Below, piece by piece: positions 18,469 through 27,658 of a stretch of DNA of 53,859 nucleotides (positions are counted from its first letter, which is position 1; every line of letters starts with the position of its first letter). This stretch comes from Alphaproteobacteria bacterium. GTDB lineage: Bacteria > Pseudomonadota > Alphaproteobacteria > Micropepsales > Micropepsaceae. The position numbers and the translations under genes are program-made. The DNA lies in the NCBI GenBank assembly GCA_025361185.1, contig JANYAR010000101.1, positions 1 through 53,859 on the forward strand, given 5' to 3'. The notes beneath the pieces were generated by a model that was given only the letters and a program-made list of their open reading frames with translations, had not been told where the DNA came from and searched no databases.

Positions 18469-19302
18469 TTAGGATTGTCTAGGAGGCTGGAGCGCGTGCC
18501 CTGCCTTCGAGCCCGCAAACAAGGTTGTCGTAACCCAGTACAGGAACTGCAACACGTGCCTGATACCGGGCGGCGGCAGGAAGGCGCCATGCGCACGGGC
18601 CTCTATAAAATAACGGTCAGCACCCTCTATCGATAGATTCGCATCATGCATGCGGAAGCCCCCGACGAATGTGGGGGCAACACGAAGTGGCGAGAATTCC
18701 GCGAAAGCCCGCCATAACAGAAAATCGCCGGCAATCCGCGCTGAGCGGATCGTTGAAACCATACCCGGCGACAATCGCCGCAGCAGGCGCCCCGTAAAGA
18801 AGGTGCTTTCTTGCTGTATCCAGCCGAAGCACCGGCTGTTGAACCATCCGTTTCTGATGCACCAGCGCGGGTACCAGCCAGAGGGCCGTACAAGTACCAG
18901 CCGGCCTTCTGCGTCCCATTGCCCCGGCTGGCCCGTAACCCAGTCGGCGCAATACTGGTCGAAGGTCCGCAGTATGGTCGCGAAGGCCCAGGGCGCCAGA
19001 AGATCGTCAGCGTTGAGCCAGAGACATATGTCCTCGTCACGGAGGCCGGCGGCCTGGGCAGCGTCAAAGCCCTTGAATACCGCATCGTAAAGACCGCGAT
19101 CTTGCCCCTGGATCAATTGCCGCCGCGGCTCTTTTTCCAAAGACTTTCGCACCAATTCGACTGTGCCATCGCTGGAGCCGCCATCCACCACATAATGCGT
19201 CCAGTCAGAGAAGTTTTGCGCATCTATCGAGGCCAGTGTTTCGGAAAAAAATCTTTCTCCATTCAGCACCGGTGTGACGACAAAGAATCGGCGTTTCGTC
19301 AT
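18469..19302 (-). CDS. Family 2 glycosyltransferase
   Basis: A 277-residue GT2 enzyme starting at 19302, where its ATG overlaps the TGA of the upstream FkbM gene (ATGA); a longer frame inside that gene was rejected. Motifs are RRFFVVTPVLNGERFF at the start, VDGGSSDGTVELV and CLWLNADDLLAPW, the DXD-like site. It resembles the GT2 enzymes at 17517 and 49488 in layout. Coupling to FkbM suggests transfer and O-methylation of the same residue, but that is inference. Confidence 0.87.
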   Translation of the reverse strand: MTKRRFFVVTPVLNGERFFSETLASIDAQNFSDWTHYVVDGGSSDGTVELVRKSLEKEPRRQLIQGQDRGLYDAVFKGFDAAQAAGLRDEDICLWLNADDLLAPWAFATILRTFDQYCADWVTGQPGQWDAEGRLVLVRPSGWYPRWCIRNGWFNSRCFGWIQQESTFFTGRLLRRLSPGMVSTIRSARIAGDFLLWRAFAEFSPLRVAPTFVGGFRMHDANLSIEGADRYFIEARAHGAFLPPPGIRHVLQFLYWVTTTLFAGSKAGHALQPPRQS

Positions 19303-20018
19303 TCGTAGGACTTTTGCTGAAATTCCGGCCGGTCGGCTCGCACAAAGAAGATGTCCATTTGCCAAAGCATGCGGTCTGACGGGCGCCACAAGGGTTCCGA
19401 CATGTCGGCTACACGAAATCCAAGATCGTGCAGATGACGGCACATGTCATGGAACAGCAGGGATCCCGGCGCAATCTCGAAATTGTAACATTCCATGATC
19501 AGCAGCGACGTGTTCTGAAGCGTGCGTTCGGCGCCGCGCAGAATTGGCATCTCAAAACCATGGACATCAAACTTCAACAGATAAGGGCCTGGGAGCCCTC
19601 GTAAGGCGACCTCATCGTCGATGCTGCAGACTGGCACTTCCACAAGCCCTTCGCGCGCAGATTCATTCATCGCCAGCCCGCCGAAGGCGTCTGCGTCGTC
19701 GAAATAGATCGTTCCTGCCTTTTCGCCTGCCGCTTTAAGCACATACTGTGCATTGGGATGCGCGCTCACAAAGCGTTTCAGGTCGGCCTTATGAGTTGTT
19801 TGTGCTTCAATCAACAAAAATTTGGCGCCGGGAAAATATGACATCACTGACTCTGACCAGACGCCCGTGGAGGCTCCAATGTCCACTACCGTGTTGACGG
19901 TTATCCCGCGTGCGGTGATGCGAGCCAGAGCCGCTCCGCTCTTCATAGCCACGAACGACATCCGTTCGTTCCAGTCCATTTTGTCCAGCACAAAACGGGC
20001 GATTTTCTGCAATCCCAT
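19299..20018 (-). CDS. FkbM family SAM-dependent methyltransferase
   Basis: A 239-residue FkbM protein with VVDIGASTGVWSESV as SAM motif I near 44-58, LLIEAQ as motif post-I, LKFDVHGFEMPILRGAE (the FkbM KxDVxGxE signature) near 148-164 and MECYNFE. It is probably a sugar O-methyltransferase, cytoplasmic. It is the first gene of a two-gene minus operon with the GT2 at 18469-19302 (ATGA overlap) and is divergent from the dTDP-amino-sugar operon. Confidence 0.85.
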   Translation of the reverse strand: MGLQKIARFVLDKMDWNERMSFVAMKSGAALARITARGITVNTVVDIGASTGVWSESVMSYFPGAKFLLIEAQTTHKADLKRFVSAHPNAQYVLKAAGEKAGTIYFDDADAFGGLAMNESAREGLVEVPVCSIDDEVALRGLPGPYLLKFDVHGFEMPILRGAERTLQNTSLLIMECYNFEIAPGSLLFHDMCRHLHDLGFRVADMSEPLWRPSDRMLWQMDIFFVRADRPEFQQKSYE

Positions 20019-20327
20019 GGTCGCTCTGATTCCAAAAGAAAAAGGTCGACTGCCTATACCAGAGTCGGCCGGGTCAATCCATGGCGCGCATATCGCGCCG
20101 AGCGTCGCAATTGTTCCCGTCAGATTAGACGAGCCCTATACCCCGGTTGACAGAGTTGACGCAGACAGTGACGGAGGTGGAGGCTCCGGCTCGACTCAAA
20201 TTCTACTGTCGGCAAAGGTCATGTTCCGGGGCAAGAAAACTTGCGATATGACCTTGGTTGCGTTCACAATCTGAACTCGTTAAATCTCCTTGCGCAGAAA
20301 ACACTTCGGTCAATAGAGGCCCGCAAG
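20019..20327 (+). other. 309-bp divergent intergenic region
   Basis: It separates the FkbM-GT2 pair (minus) from the dTDP-3-amino-sugar operon (plus) and should hold both promoters. Tandem TTGACA and TTGACG hexamers lie near 20150-20165, but no convincing -10 follows at 16-18 bp. No terminator, RNA gene or persuasive small ORF was seen. The frame of the aminotransferase extends back to 20241, but without an RBS. Confidence 0.4.
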
Positions 20328-21476
20328 ATGGCCCGTCACGGATTATCAGACCTCATGAACAAAGGCGATGACGTCGCGGCTCCGATACCTTTTGCCTTTC
20401 CCGGCGGTGAAGCCCAGACCCTTCGTGCCGAGATCATGGCTGCACTGGCGCGGGTGGTGGACGGGAACACTTATATACTGGGGCCAGAGGTCGCAACGTT
20501 CGAGAAGTCTCTGGCGGGGTCGTTAGAGGTGAGTGATGCGATTGGTGTCGCATCGGGCACTGACGCGCTTGTGCTGGCGCTGTTGGCGCTGGGCGTCGAG
20601 AGTGGCGATGAGGTAATCACCGTTTCTCATACCGCGGGCGCAACTGTTGCGGCCATCCGGATGATCGGCGCCATTCCCGTTCTGGTGGACATTCAGGAAA
20701 GCACGTATTGTCTTGATCCGGATGCCTTGAAGGGGGCGCTTTCGTCAAAAAGCAAGGCCATTGTTGCCGTTCACCTCTATGGCCACCCGGCTAATGTTGA
20801 AGCTGTCCGCGCCGCAGCGCCCGGTATCCCCGTGGTGGAAGATTGTGCCCAAGCGCAGGGTGCATTGTGGAATGGAAGGCCGGTCGGCGGCCGAGGTGAG
20901 GTTTCGTGTTTCAGTTTTTACCCGACCAAGAATTTGGGCGCGCTGGGCGACGGAGGCGCGGTCGCGAGCAATGATGTCGGTATCGCCACACGTGTTCGCC
21001 AGCTCAGGACTTATGGCTGGACCATGCCGCAATATGCGGAATTGAACCACGGCCGCTGCTCACGGCTAGATGAAATGCAGGCAGCGCTGCTGTCAGTGAA
21101 GTTGAAGATGTTGCCGGACTATGTTGCGCGCCGCCGCGCGGTCGCAGCGCGGTATCGGGGGGGCCTCTCGACGCTGCCGCTGATCCTGCCGCTCGAGAAA
21201 CCGGGCGCTTCTCATGCCTATCATCTCTATGTCTTGCGTTCGGATCGCCGTGATGCGCTGGAACAGTATCTGAGCAGGCGGGGAATCGGCGTTGGCCGGC
21301 ACTACCCATTGCCCGTGCATCACCAGCCCGGGCTTGCAGCCGGGGCCCGTATTCCCGTGCCGCTGACAGTGACCGAGAAAATTGGCAGCGAAATTCTCAG
21401 CCTTCCCATGTTCTCCACCATCAGCGATGAACAGGTTGATCGCGTTATCGCTGTTGTTCGGGAATTTTTTGCATGA
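20328..21476 (+). CDS. DegT-family sugar 3-aminotransferase (FdtB/QdtB-like)
   Basis: Read from the ATG at 20328 (AGAGG about 10 bp upstream), the protein has 382 residues. It has the PLP-binding GTDALVLALLALG at 78-90, VVEDCAQAQGA at 169-179 and FSFYPTKNLGALGDGG with the Schiff-base lysine K201. Next to a FdtA/QdtA-type cupin ketoisomerase, rfbB and rfbA it fits the 3-aminotransferase of dTDP-Fuc3N or dTDP-Qui3N synthesis (glutamate as donor). Sequence does not tell galacto from gluco. It overlaps the ketoisomerase by ATGA. An N-acyltransferase (FdtC/QdtC) is not in the operon. Confidence 0.85.
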   Translation: MARHGLSDLMNKGDDVAAPIPFAFPGGEAQTLRAEIMAALARVVDGNTYILGPEVATFEKSLAGSLEVSDAIGVASGTDALVLALLALGVESGDEVITVSHTAGATVAAIRMIGAIPVLVDIQESTYCLDPDALKGALSSKSKAIVAVHLYGHPANVEAVRAAAPGIPVVEDCAQAQGALWNGRPVGGRGEVSCFSFYPTKNLGALGDGGAVASNDVGIATRVRQLRTYGWTMPQYAELNHGRCSRLDEMQAALLSVKLKMLPDYVARRRAVAARYRGGLSTLPLILPLEKPGASHAYHLYVLRSDRRDALEQYLSRRGIGVGRHYPLPVHHQPGLAAGARIPVPLTVTEKIGSEILSLPMFSTISDEQVDRVIAVVREFFA

Positions 21477-21892
21477 GTCCGCCTAGCGTCGAACACGCGC
21501 GCATCGATACGCTTCCCGGCGTGCGCGATTCCAGGGGGGCACTGACGGTGGTGGAATTGAGTAAGACCGTGCCTTTTGCCGTGGCCCGGCTTTTCTATGT
21601 CTCTGGCGTGCCGGCGGGTTTGTCGCGCGGAGGGCATGCCCATTATCGTTGCAGGCAATATATGATATGCCAAGGTGGTCGGCTTGGGATCGCTCTCGCC
21701 GATGGGAGTCGCGAACGTTCGCTTGAGCTGTCGACCGGGCAAGCTATCCTGGTTGAGCCCGGCATTTTTGCCACCCAGACTTACCTGGACGAGGATTCAA
21801 TATTGCTGGTGTTGTGCGATCGTCCCTATGAGGCTGATGATTATATTCATGGTATGGACGAGTTCGTGAAATATCGCCGCGAGAAGGCGTAG
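21473..21892 (+). CDS. dTDP-4-keto-6-deoxyglucose 3,4-ketoisomerase (FdtA/QdtA-like cupin)
   Basis: A 139-residue single-domain cupin with [15 protein letters not shown], the FdtA/QdtA pattern (histidines in the active-site barrel), and the C-terminal [20 protein letters not shown]. It moves the keto group from C4 to C3 of dTDP-4-keto-6-deoxyglucose, making the substrate for the aminotransferase upstream. Galacto (FdtA) versus gluco (QdtA) product cannot be decided. It overlaps the aminotransferase by ATGA and ends 1 bp before rfbB. Confidence 0.85.
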   Translation: MSPPSVEHARIDTLPGVRDSRGALTVVELSKTVPFAVARLFYVSGVPAGLSRGGHAHYRCRQYMICQGGRLGIALADGSRERSLELSTGQAILVEPGIFATQTYLDEDSILLVLCDRPYEADDYIHGMDEFVKYRREKA

Positions 21893-21893
21893 T

Positions 21894-22961
21894 ATGCTGA
21901 AGGGGCGCAAGATTATTGTGACGGGTGGTGCTGGCTTCATCGGCTCGGCAGTCGTACGCACTCTGCTTGCTGACGGCGCGGAGGTCGTCAATCTCGACAA
22001 GCTCACTTACGCCGGCAATCTGGAATCCTTGGCTTCCGCCGCCTCAAACCCTCGCCACAGTTTCTTTCAGCTGGACATATGCGATCGCGCTGGGGTGACA
22101 CAGCTGCTCAATTCGCAAAAGCCGGATGCGATCATTCATCTGGCTGCCGAATCCCATGTCGATCGCTCAATTGATGGCCCTGCAACCTTCGTGCAGACGA
22201 ATATTGTGGGAACAAGTGTTCTGTTGGAGGCTGCGCTGGAATATTGGCGGGGCTTGGATCCGGCGCGGCAGTCCCGTTTCCGTTTCCATCATGTTTCCAC
22301 GGACGAAGTGTATGGATCGCTGAAATCGGAAGGCTTGTTTTCGGAAGAGAGCCGCTATTCGCCCAACTCGCCCTACGCGGCCTCCAAGGCGAGTTCCGAC
22401 CATCTGGTGCGGGCATGGTATCATACCTACAGCTTCCCCGTCGTGCTTACCAATTGCTCCAACAATTATGGGCCCTATCAGTTTCCGGAAAAGCTCATAC
22501 CGCTCGTGATTGTCCGTGGCCTGGCCGGCAAGCCGCTTCCGGTTTATGGCAAGGGCGAAAATGTTCGCGACTGGCTCTATGTCGAGGATCATGCCCGGGC
22601 CTTGGTTGCCGTGCTTCAGCACGGCCGTATAGGCGAAGTCTATAACATCGGCGGCAATGCGGAACGCCGCAACATTGACGTGGTAGCGGCAATATGCGCC
22701 CTGATGGACGATATGCTTCCCGATTCTCCGCACCGTCCGCACCATGATCTGATTGCGTTTGTGCCGGACCGGCCAGGCCATGACTTGCGCTATGCGATTG
22801 ACGCGACAAAGCTACGTAACGAATTGGGCTGGGCTCCCCTGGAAAGTTTTGAGAGCGGTCTTGAGAAGACAGTGACCTGGTATCTCAACAACAGGAACTG
22901 GTGGGAACGCGTTTTGTCTGGCGCCTATCGCACCGAACGCTTGGGACTGGCGATCGCATGA
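21894..22961 (+). CDS. rfbB: dTDP-glucose 4,6-dehydratase
   Basis: A 355-residue extended SDR with the NAD motif GGAGFIG at 11-17, [15 protein letters not shown], the catalytic region [10 protein letters not shown] and [12 protein letters not shown] (the YxxxK pair), and [13 protein letters not shown]. It converts dTDP-glucose into dTDP-4-keto-6-deoxyglucose, the common intermediate for rhamnose, Fuc3N and Qui3N. No rfbC or rfbD is present, which argues for the amino-sugar branch. It overlaps rfbA by ATGA. Confidence 0.95.
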   Translation: MLKGRKIIVTGGAGFIGSAVVRTLLADGAEVVNLDKLTYAGNLESLASAASNPRHSFFQLDICDRAGVTQLLNSQKPDAIIHLAAESHVDRSIDGPATFVQTNIVGTSVLLEAALEYWRGLDPARQSRFRFHHVSTDEVYGSLKSEGLFSEESRYSPNSPYAASKASSDHLVRAWYHTYSFPVVLTNCSNNYGPYQFPEKLIPLVIVRGLAGKPLPVYGKGENVRDWLYVEDHARALVAVLQHGRIGEVYNIGGNAERRNIDVVAAICALMDDMLPDSPHRPHHDLIAFVPDRPGHDLRYAIDATKLRNELGWAPLESFESGLEKTVTWYLNNRNWWERVLSGAYRTERLGLAIA

Positions 22962-23830
22962 AGGGCATTATTCTTGCCGGCGGGTCCGGCACTCGGCTGT
23001 ATCCGGTTACTCAGGCGGTGAACAAGCAGCTGTTGCCGGTCTATGACAAGCCGATGATCTATTATCCGCTGTCCACCCTGATGCTGGCTGGTATTCGCGA
23101 CATCCTGGTGATTACTTGCCCTGACGATGTGGTCCGCTATCGCGCTGTTCTGGGCGACGGCGGGGACTGGGGCATTCGGATACAGTATGCGGCGCAACCG
23201 TCGCCAGACGGGCTGGCGCAGGCCTTCGTCATCGGACGGGATTTTGTCGGCAGTGACACCGTATGCCTGGTTTTGGGAGACAATATCTTTTTCGGCGAAG
23301 GGTTGCCCGCGATGCTCAGGCGGGCCGTGACGCTGACAAAGGGTGCGTTGGTATATGGCTATCCGGTTCAGGATCCCGAGCGTTATGGCGTGGTGGAGTT
23401 CGATGCCACGGGCCGCGCCATATCGCTTGAGGAAAAACCGCTCAAGCCAAGATCCCATCATGCCGTAACGGGACTCTATTTCTATGACAATGATGTGCTG
23501 GATATTGCGGCCGGGCTGAAGCCCTCGCCGCGCGGCGAACTGGAGATAACCGATGTCAACCGGGTTTACTTGGAGCGCGGCAGCCTGACGGTCGAAAGAT
23601 TGGGCCGTGGTATCGCCTGGTTGGACACAGGCACACATGAAAGTCTGCTGCAGGCTTCGGAATTTGTGCATGTCATAGAAAGCCGCCAGGGATTGAAGAT
23701 CGCCTGCCCGGAGGAGATCGCCTTTCGCCAGGGCTATATAGATGCCGCCGCCTTGGCAGCCCTCGCCGCGCCGCTGACCAAAAGCGCTTACGGCAAATAC
23801 CTTCTCAGGATCGCCGCAGAGGGGCGTTGA
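22958..23830 (+). CDS. rfbA: Glucose-1-phosphate thymidylyltransferase
   Basis: A 290-residue nucleotidyltransferase from the ATG at 22958, overlapping the rfbB stop. It opens [18 protein letters not shown], the RfbA signature, followed by [20 protein letters not shown] and [10 protein letters not shown]. It makes dTDP-glucose from glucose-1-phosphate and dTTP, the first step of the pathway encoded by this four-gene operon. It ends 19 bp from the convergent pse operon. Confidence 0.95.
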   Translation: MKGIILAGGSGTRLYPVTQAVNKQLLPVYDKPMIYYPLSTLMLAGIRDILVITCPDDVVRYRAVLGDGGDWGIRIQYAAQPSPDGLAQAFVIGRDFVGSDTVCLVLGDNIFFGEGLPAMLRRAVTLTKGALVYGYPVQDPERYGVVEFDATGRAISLEEKPLKPRSHHAVTGLYFYDNDVLDIAAGLKPSPRGELEITDVNRVYLERGSLTVERLGRGIAWLDTGTHESLLQASEFVHVIESRQGLKIACPEEIAFRQGYIDAAALAALAAPLTKSAYGKYLLRIAAEGR

Positions 23831-23849
23831 GAACATGGACGTTCTGCCC

Positions 23850-25487
23850 TCATAGCCCGCTCCCACGCCGTACGGCGTCTTCCTGCATCAAGCCGTAAAG
23901 CGAGGAGCAAAAGGCTGAAATTTCCGGTCCCGAAGCGAAGTCCGCAGCCGCTTCGACTATTTCCTGCGGGGGTGGCGTTGACTCGATAAAAAACAGCCGC
24001 CGCCGCAATTCCATAATCTTGTCCTTCAGCCCTTGCTGATCCCGGTCGAGATGCAAATTGTGCATGTAATAGAAGATGCAGCTTTCTCGGCGCGCTTCGG
24101 CTTGTGTTCCGGACAGGCCGTGACAATTGCGCAAAAGCTTCGCGTAATCCTCGCGCGTCCGGGCGGTGTGACAGAATTCGAAGCTGACATGGGGATTGTC
24201 TCCGCACGAAATGGTGGGGATGCCCATGAAGGCCATTTCCGATGCCACAGTTCCATATACCGTCACCGCGCAGGCCATGCCGGAGCGGATCAGTTGGTCA
24301 TTGGTCACGTCAGCGGGAATAACATTCAGACCTTGGTATTTCTTCGACAGCCTGTTCATCACTTCCGAGGAGTCGGCGATCTGGTTGGGATGCGGCTTTA
24401 CCGCGAAGGAAATTTGTGCCGCCTGCAGAGTGTCGATGGTGAAACATGCCCAACTCCAGAAATCGTGGAAGCAGATCCAGCGATAGAGATGGACGCTATC
24501 ATAGAAATCATGGAGGAAAATGACCGGCATGCCCCCCACATCGCATTCCTTGCCGCTCGTGCGGCCATAGGCCGATGTTTTCATGTAGCTTGTGGCGGCA
24601 TCGACTCTGCCGTTGAGGCGGTCATTCAGCTGCCGCTCCGCGGCGGTAAGCCTGCTCATAGTGTCGGATAGGGTGGAAAAGTCCCTTTTGTAATTCTTTC
24701 CATCGCGTGTATTCGAAAGATTGTCGCGTGTTATCTCGGTTACGAAATCCTGCAGGTTGGAAAAGGCGCGGACCGGTATGCCTTGCTGAACCGCGACGCG
24801 CGCCGGGATGCCGTGCTGAATATAGGTTGCGTAAGATGTCAGGAGCAGGGCGGGGCGATGTCTCCGGAAATACCGGGCCGCTTTCCCGATATCCTTTAGC
24901 GATTGGCGGATGATGACAAGAAGATAAAGATCATCCAAGACCAGCGCCGGAGCCGGTTTGAACCGGATGTAGCTATCAATGATCAGATCGCCGATCAAAA
25001 TTCCCCGCACTGTTAGTTGCGCGAGATCGTCCAGGGTTTTAAGTGCGCGCCACAGTCTCCAGGCCGCCCACCATAAAGTGAGGGCCGTCCAGGGGGCGAG
25101 CCAACCTGTTGCGCGGTAGGCGGTGCGATCCGCGTAAGCGCCATAGAGCCGCCGCCATTTCCAGTCGCTCAGCCAATTTCTGTCTATGCTGTTCCACAAC
25201 AGAGACCGCAGGGCCAGCGAACTTCCGTGCCGCAGGCTCCGGAGCGAAAACTGGTCCACCCGCAACGGGCCGCATGCGCGCAATCCCTCTGTGATTTTTC
25301 CGAACAGGGCGAAATGAAAATAGTCCTCGACACACTGTATCAGGACAATCGGCGCGGTGCGGGGTTGGCGGCGAAGATTGGCGCGCGCGAAATGAGAACG
25401 GAGATAGTGTTCCAGAGTCGTCAGAAAATAGTTGTCACGCATGATCGTGACCAGAAACGCAATCGCACGGATTTTGGGCAGGCGCAT
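23850..25487 (-). CDS. Capsule-type polysaccharide biosynthesis protein, last gene of the pse operon
   Basis: A 545-residue protein of the KpsS/KpsC-LipB or surface-carbohydrate type. Visible are VKPHPNQ, the sugar- or phosphate-binding loop of this GT-B-like group, and VTVYGTVASEMAFMGIPTISC, where a polymer-type donor site is expected, with a long N-terminal domain before them. A hydrophobic stretch near 130-150 (WTALTLWWAAWRLW) may associate with the membrane. Such proteins transfer Kdo-like or nonulosonic acid residues; as the last gene of a Pse operon, a Pse-transferase role is possible but unproven. It starts 11 bp after the pseI stop. Confidence 0.65.
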   Translation of the reverse strand: MRLPKIRAIAFLVTIMRDNYFLTTLEHYLRSHFARANLRRQPRTAPIVLIQCVEDYFHFALFGKITEGLRACGPLRVDQFSLRSLRHGSSLALRSLLWNSIDRNWLSDWKWRRLYGAYADRTAYRATGWLAPWTALTLWWAAWRLWRALKTLDDLAQLTVRGILIGDLIIDSYIRFKPAPALVLDDLYLLVIIRQSLKDIGKAARYFRRHRPALLLTSYATYIQHGIPARVAVQQGIPVRAFSNLQDFVTEITRDNLSNTRDGKNYKRDFSTLSDTMSRLTAAERQLNDRLNGRVDAATSYMKTSAYGRTSGKECDVGGMPVIFLHDFYDSVHLYRWICFHDFWSWACFTIDTLQAAQISFAVKPHPNQIADSSEVMNRLSKKYQGLNVIPADVTNDQLIRSGMACAVTVYGTVASEMAFMGIPTISCGDNPHVSFEFCHTARTREDYAKLLRNCHGLSGTQAEARRESCIFYYMHNLHLDRDQQGLKDKIMELRRRLFFIESTPPPQEIVEAAADFASGPEISAFCSSLYGLMQEDAVRRGSGL

Positions 25488-25498
25488 TTACGGGGCGA

Positions 25499-26539
25499 TC
25501 AAACCAGGTCCCAGGACAGGGGCGTGCCGCGTTTGGCGTCCTTGCGGAGGATGCGTCCCTTGACTCGATCGAACTCGGCCGGCGGCAAGCCGCGCCCGGG
25601 TCGGATGATCCGGATGTTGTCGGGCCCCAGCACTTCGCCGGCCTTCACGTCGCGCGTAATATAGATGGAGCGGCGGTATTCCTTCGATTTTATTTCTGAT
25701 TCCGTCGCGCCATATCGAACCTCGCCAAGAGATTGCCAGGCACGTTCGGTTTCGGTGACCAGCGCCTCGATCTCCTCCGGCTCGGCGGAAAAGGCGGAGT
25801 CGACGCCGCCGTCGGAGCGCCGCAAGGTGAAGTGCTTCTCAATGACGGTCGCACCCAGCGCGACGGCGGCGATTGCAGCTCCCATTCCCATCGTGTGATC
25901 GGATAGTCCCACTTCGCAACCGAACAGTTGGCGCATGTGCGGGATGGTCGCCACATTGGTGTTCTTCGGCGTGGAAGGATAGCTGCTGGTGCATTTCAGC
26001 AAAACCAGGTCCTTGCACCCCGCCGCACGGGCCGCCGTGACGGCTTCATCCAGTTCGGCGATCGATGCCATTCCGGTGGACATGATGATCGGCTTGCCGG
26101 TGGATGCCGCCTTGCGGATCAGCGGTATATCGGTGTTCTCGAAGGATGCGATCTTGTAGCAGGGCGCACCAAGCTCTTCCAGGAAGTCCACCGCCGTGGC
26201 GTCGAATGGTGAACTAAACGCGATAATTCCCAGTTCGGCGGCGCGCTTGAAAATTGGCGCATGCCACTCCCACGGCGTGTGTGCTTCCTGGTAGAGCTTG
26301 TAGAGCGATGTGCCGTTCCATAGCGGGTTTAGGTTGGCGATATGAAATTCGCCCTCATCCAGGTCCAGGGTCATGGTGTCGGCGGTATAGGTCTGCAGCT
26401 TCAGGCCATGCGCGCCGGCCTGGGCCGCGGCCTCGACGAGCGCGAGCGCCCGCTCTAGCGACTGGTTATGGTTGCCCGACATTTCGGCGATGACGAAGGG
26501 CTGGTGGCCGCGCCCGATATGCCTGTTACCGATCTGCAT
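25499..26539 (-). CDS. pseI: Pseudaminic acid synthase
   Basis: A 346-residue NeuB-family synthase. Condensation of a 6-carbon sugar with phosphoenolpyruvate gives a 9-carbon nonulosonic acid. The segment NPLWNGTSLYKLYQEAHTPW at about 71-90 is specific for the PseI subfamily, and a C-terminal SAF (antifreeze-like) domain follows from about 285 (RRSIYITRDVKAGEVLGPDN). Other family blocks are FVIAEMSGNHNQ and IMSTGMASIAELDEAV. The gene lies 24 bp downstream of pseG. The sequence makes pseudaminic rather than sialic or legionaminic acid the best call. Confidence 0.9.
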   Translation of the reverse strand: MQIGNRHIGRGHQPFVIAEMSGNHNQSLERALALVEAAAQAGAHGLKLQTYTADTMTLDLDEGEFHIANLNPLWNGTSLYKLYQEAHTPWEWHAPIFKRAAELGIIAFSSPFDATAVDFLEELGAPCYKIASFENTDIPLIRKAASTGKPIIMSTGMASIAELDEAVTAARAAGCKDLVLLKCTSSYPSTPKNTNVATIPHMRQLFGCEVGLSDHTMGMGAAIAAVALGATVIEKHFTLRRSDGGVDSAFSAEPEEIEALVTETERAWQSLGEVRYGATESEIKSKEYRRSIYITRDVKAGEVLGPDNIRIIRPGRGLPPAEFDRVKGRILRKDAKRGTPLSWDLV

Positions 26540-26563
26540 GGAGGAGTTCCCCGTTCGGAAGAG

Positions 26564-27652
26564 TTAAATGATGTTTCGGGTGGCAATGTGTTCGATGACA
26601 CGCCGTGTGCCCTTGCCGTCGACAAGCCTGGCGGCGCGTGCGCTCATGGCGGCCAGCAGGCGAGGCCTGGCCAGAACCCGGGCGATCATGTCGGCCAGGG
26701 CGCCCGGTGTCATCCTGTCCAGTTCGCCCAGGTCGATGGCGACACGCGCCTGTGCCAGCGCTTCACAGGCACGCCGCTGATTGTCGGCCATGCTGGTGAC
26801 CAGCGTGGGAAGGCCCAGCCGGCAACGCTCCCAGCTGGTGGCCCCCCCGGCACCGATCGCCAGATCCGCTGCCGCGAAAAGATTCGCGATGCTGGAGGTT
26901 TGGATATGCAGCTTCGCGCCGGGCAAGGCTTGGCACAAGTCGCGGATCAACGGCAGGCGCGCGTTGCTACCGCCGACAATCACGTCTGTTGCAATGGCCG
27001 TGGTATCAAGGAGCAAGAGCGCGCGCAGCGCCAGTTCGGTGCCGCCCTGTGGGTCCGTTCCGCCGAACAGAATATTGAGACGCTTGCCGGAACCAGCCGT
27101 TCGATCCCGCGGCCTGATATCGGCGAATTCCGGTCTCAGCAGGGCATAAGATACCCCAATCAGCTTGCGACATTGCGGGGGGGTTAGCCCCGCATAGCGA
27201 TCGATCCCGATATCCGTGAGATTTTGATCCAGCAGCATGTCACAATCATGACGCCGGTCGGCAAGATCGTCTATCACGAAGATGCCCGCCGCAAGACCGC
27301 GCAAAGGCGTTTCCCAGCGCCGATCCAGCGCATAATGGTCGACCACCATCCAGTTCCAGTGCTGCGGTTTCAATGCATCCAGCGTATCCGCAGCGTCGAC
27401 CTCCTGCGTCACAGCCAGCCAGGACGAATGCGCCAGCTCGCCCATATTCGGTCCAGCGCCTGGTGGCGTCGGCAGGATGGCGAGTTGGTGGCCCTGCGCG
27501 GTGATCTGGTTTGCGAAGGCGGGTGCGAGATCGCGGCAGATGAATTTGGTAGCCCAGCCCTGTGACTTGAGGCTGTTGGCCAGGGTGAGGCAGCGCGACA
27601 AATGGCCTGTACCGATACTGACGGAGGCGTCCGTTCGAAAAGCGATGCGCAT
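26564..27652 (-). CDS. pseG: UDP-2,4-diacetamido-2,4,6-trideoxy-beta-L-altropyranose hydrolase
   Basis: A 362-residue GT-B-fold hydrolase beginning MRIAFRTDASVSIGTGHLSR, the PseG/SpsG opening with the conserved GxGHxxR motif. The nucleotide-binding loop is FGGTDPQGG, followed by IGAGGATSWERCRLGLPTL. It removes UDP from the UDP-sugar to give the free hexose used by PseI. It starts 6 bp after the ATP-grasp gene. If PseH is absent and C4-N is modified otherwise, this enzyme would have to accept the altered UDP-sugar. Confidence 0.9.
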   Translation of the reverse strand: MRIAFRTDASVSIGTGHLSRCLTLANSLKSQGWATKFICRDLAPAFANQITAQGHQLAILPTPPGAGPNMGELAHSSWLAVTQEVDAADTLDALKPQHWNWMVVDHYALDRRWETPLRGLAAGIFVIDDLADRRHDCDMLLDQNLTDIGIDRYAGLTPPQCRKLIGVSYALLRPEFADIRPRDRTAGSGKRLNILFGGTDPQGGTELALRALLLLDTTAIATDVIVGGSNARLPLIRDLCQALPGAKLHIQTSSIANLFAAADLAIGAGGATSWERCRLGLPTLVTSMADNQRRACEALAQARVAIDLGELDRMTPGALADMIARVLARPRLLAAMSARAARLVDGKGTRRVIEHIATRNII

Positions 27653-27658
27653 GGCCCG

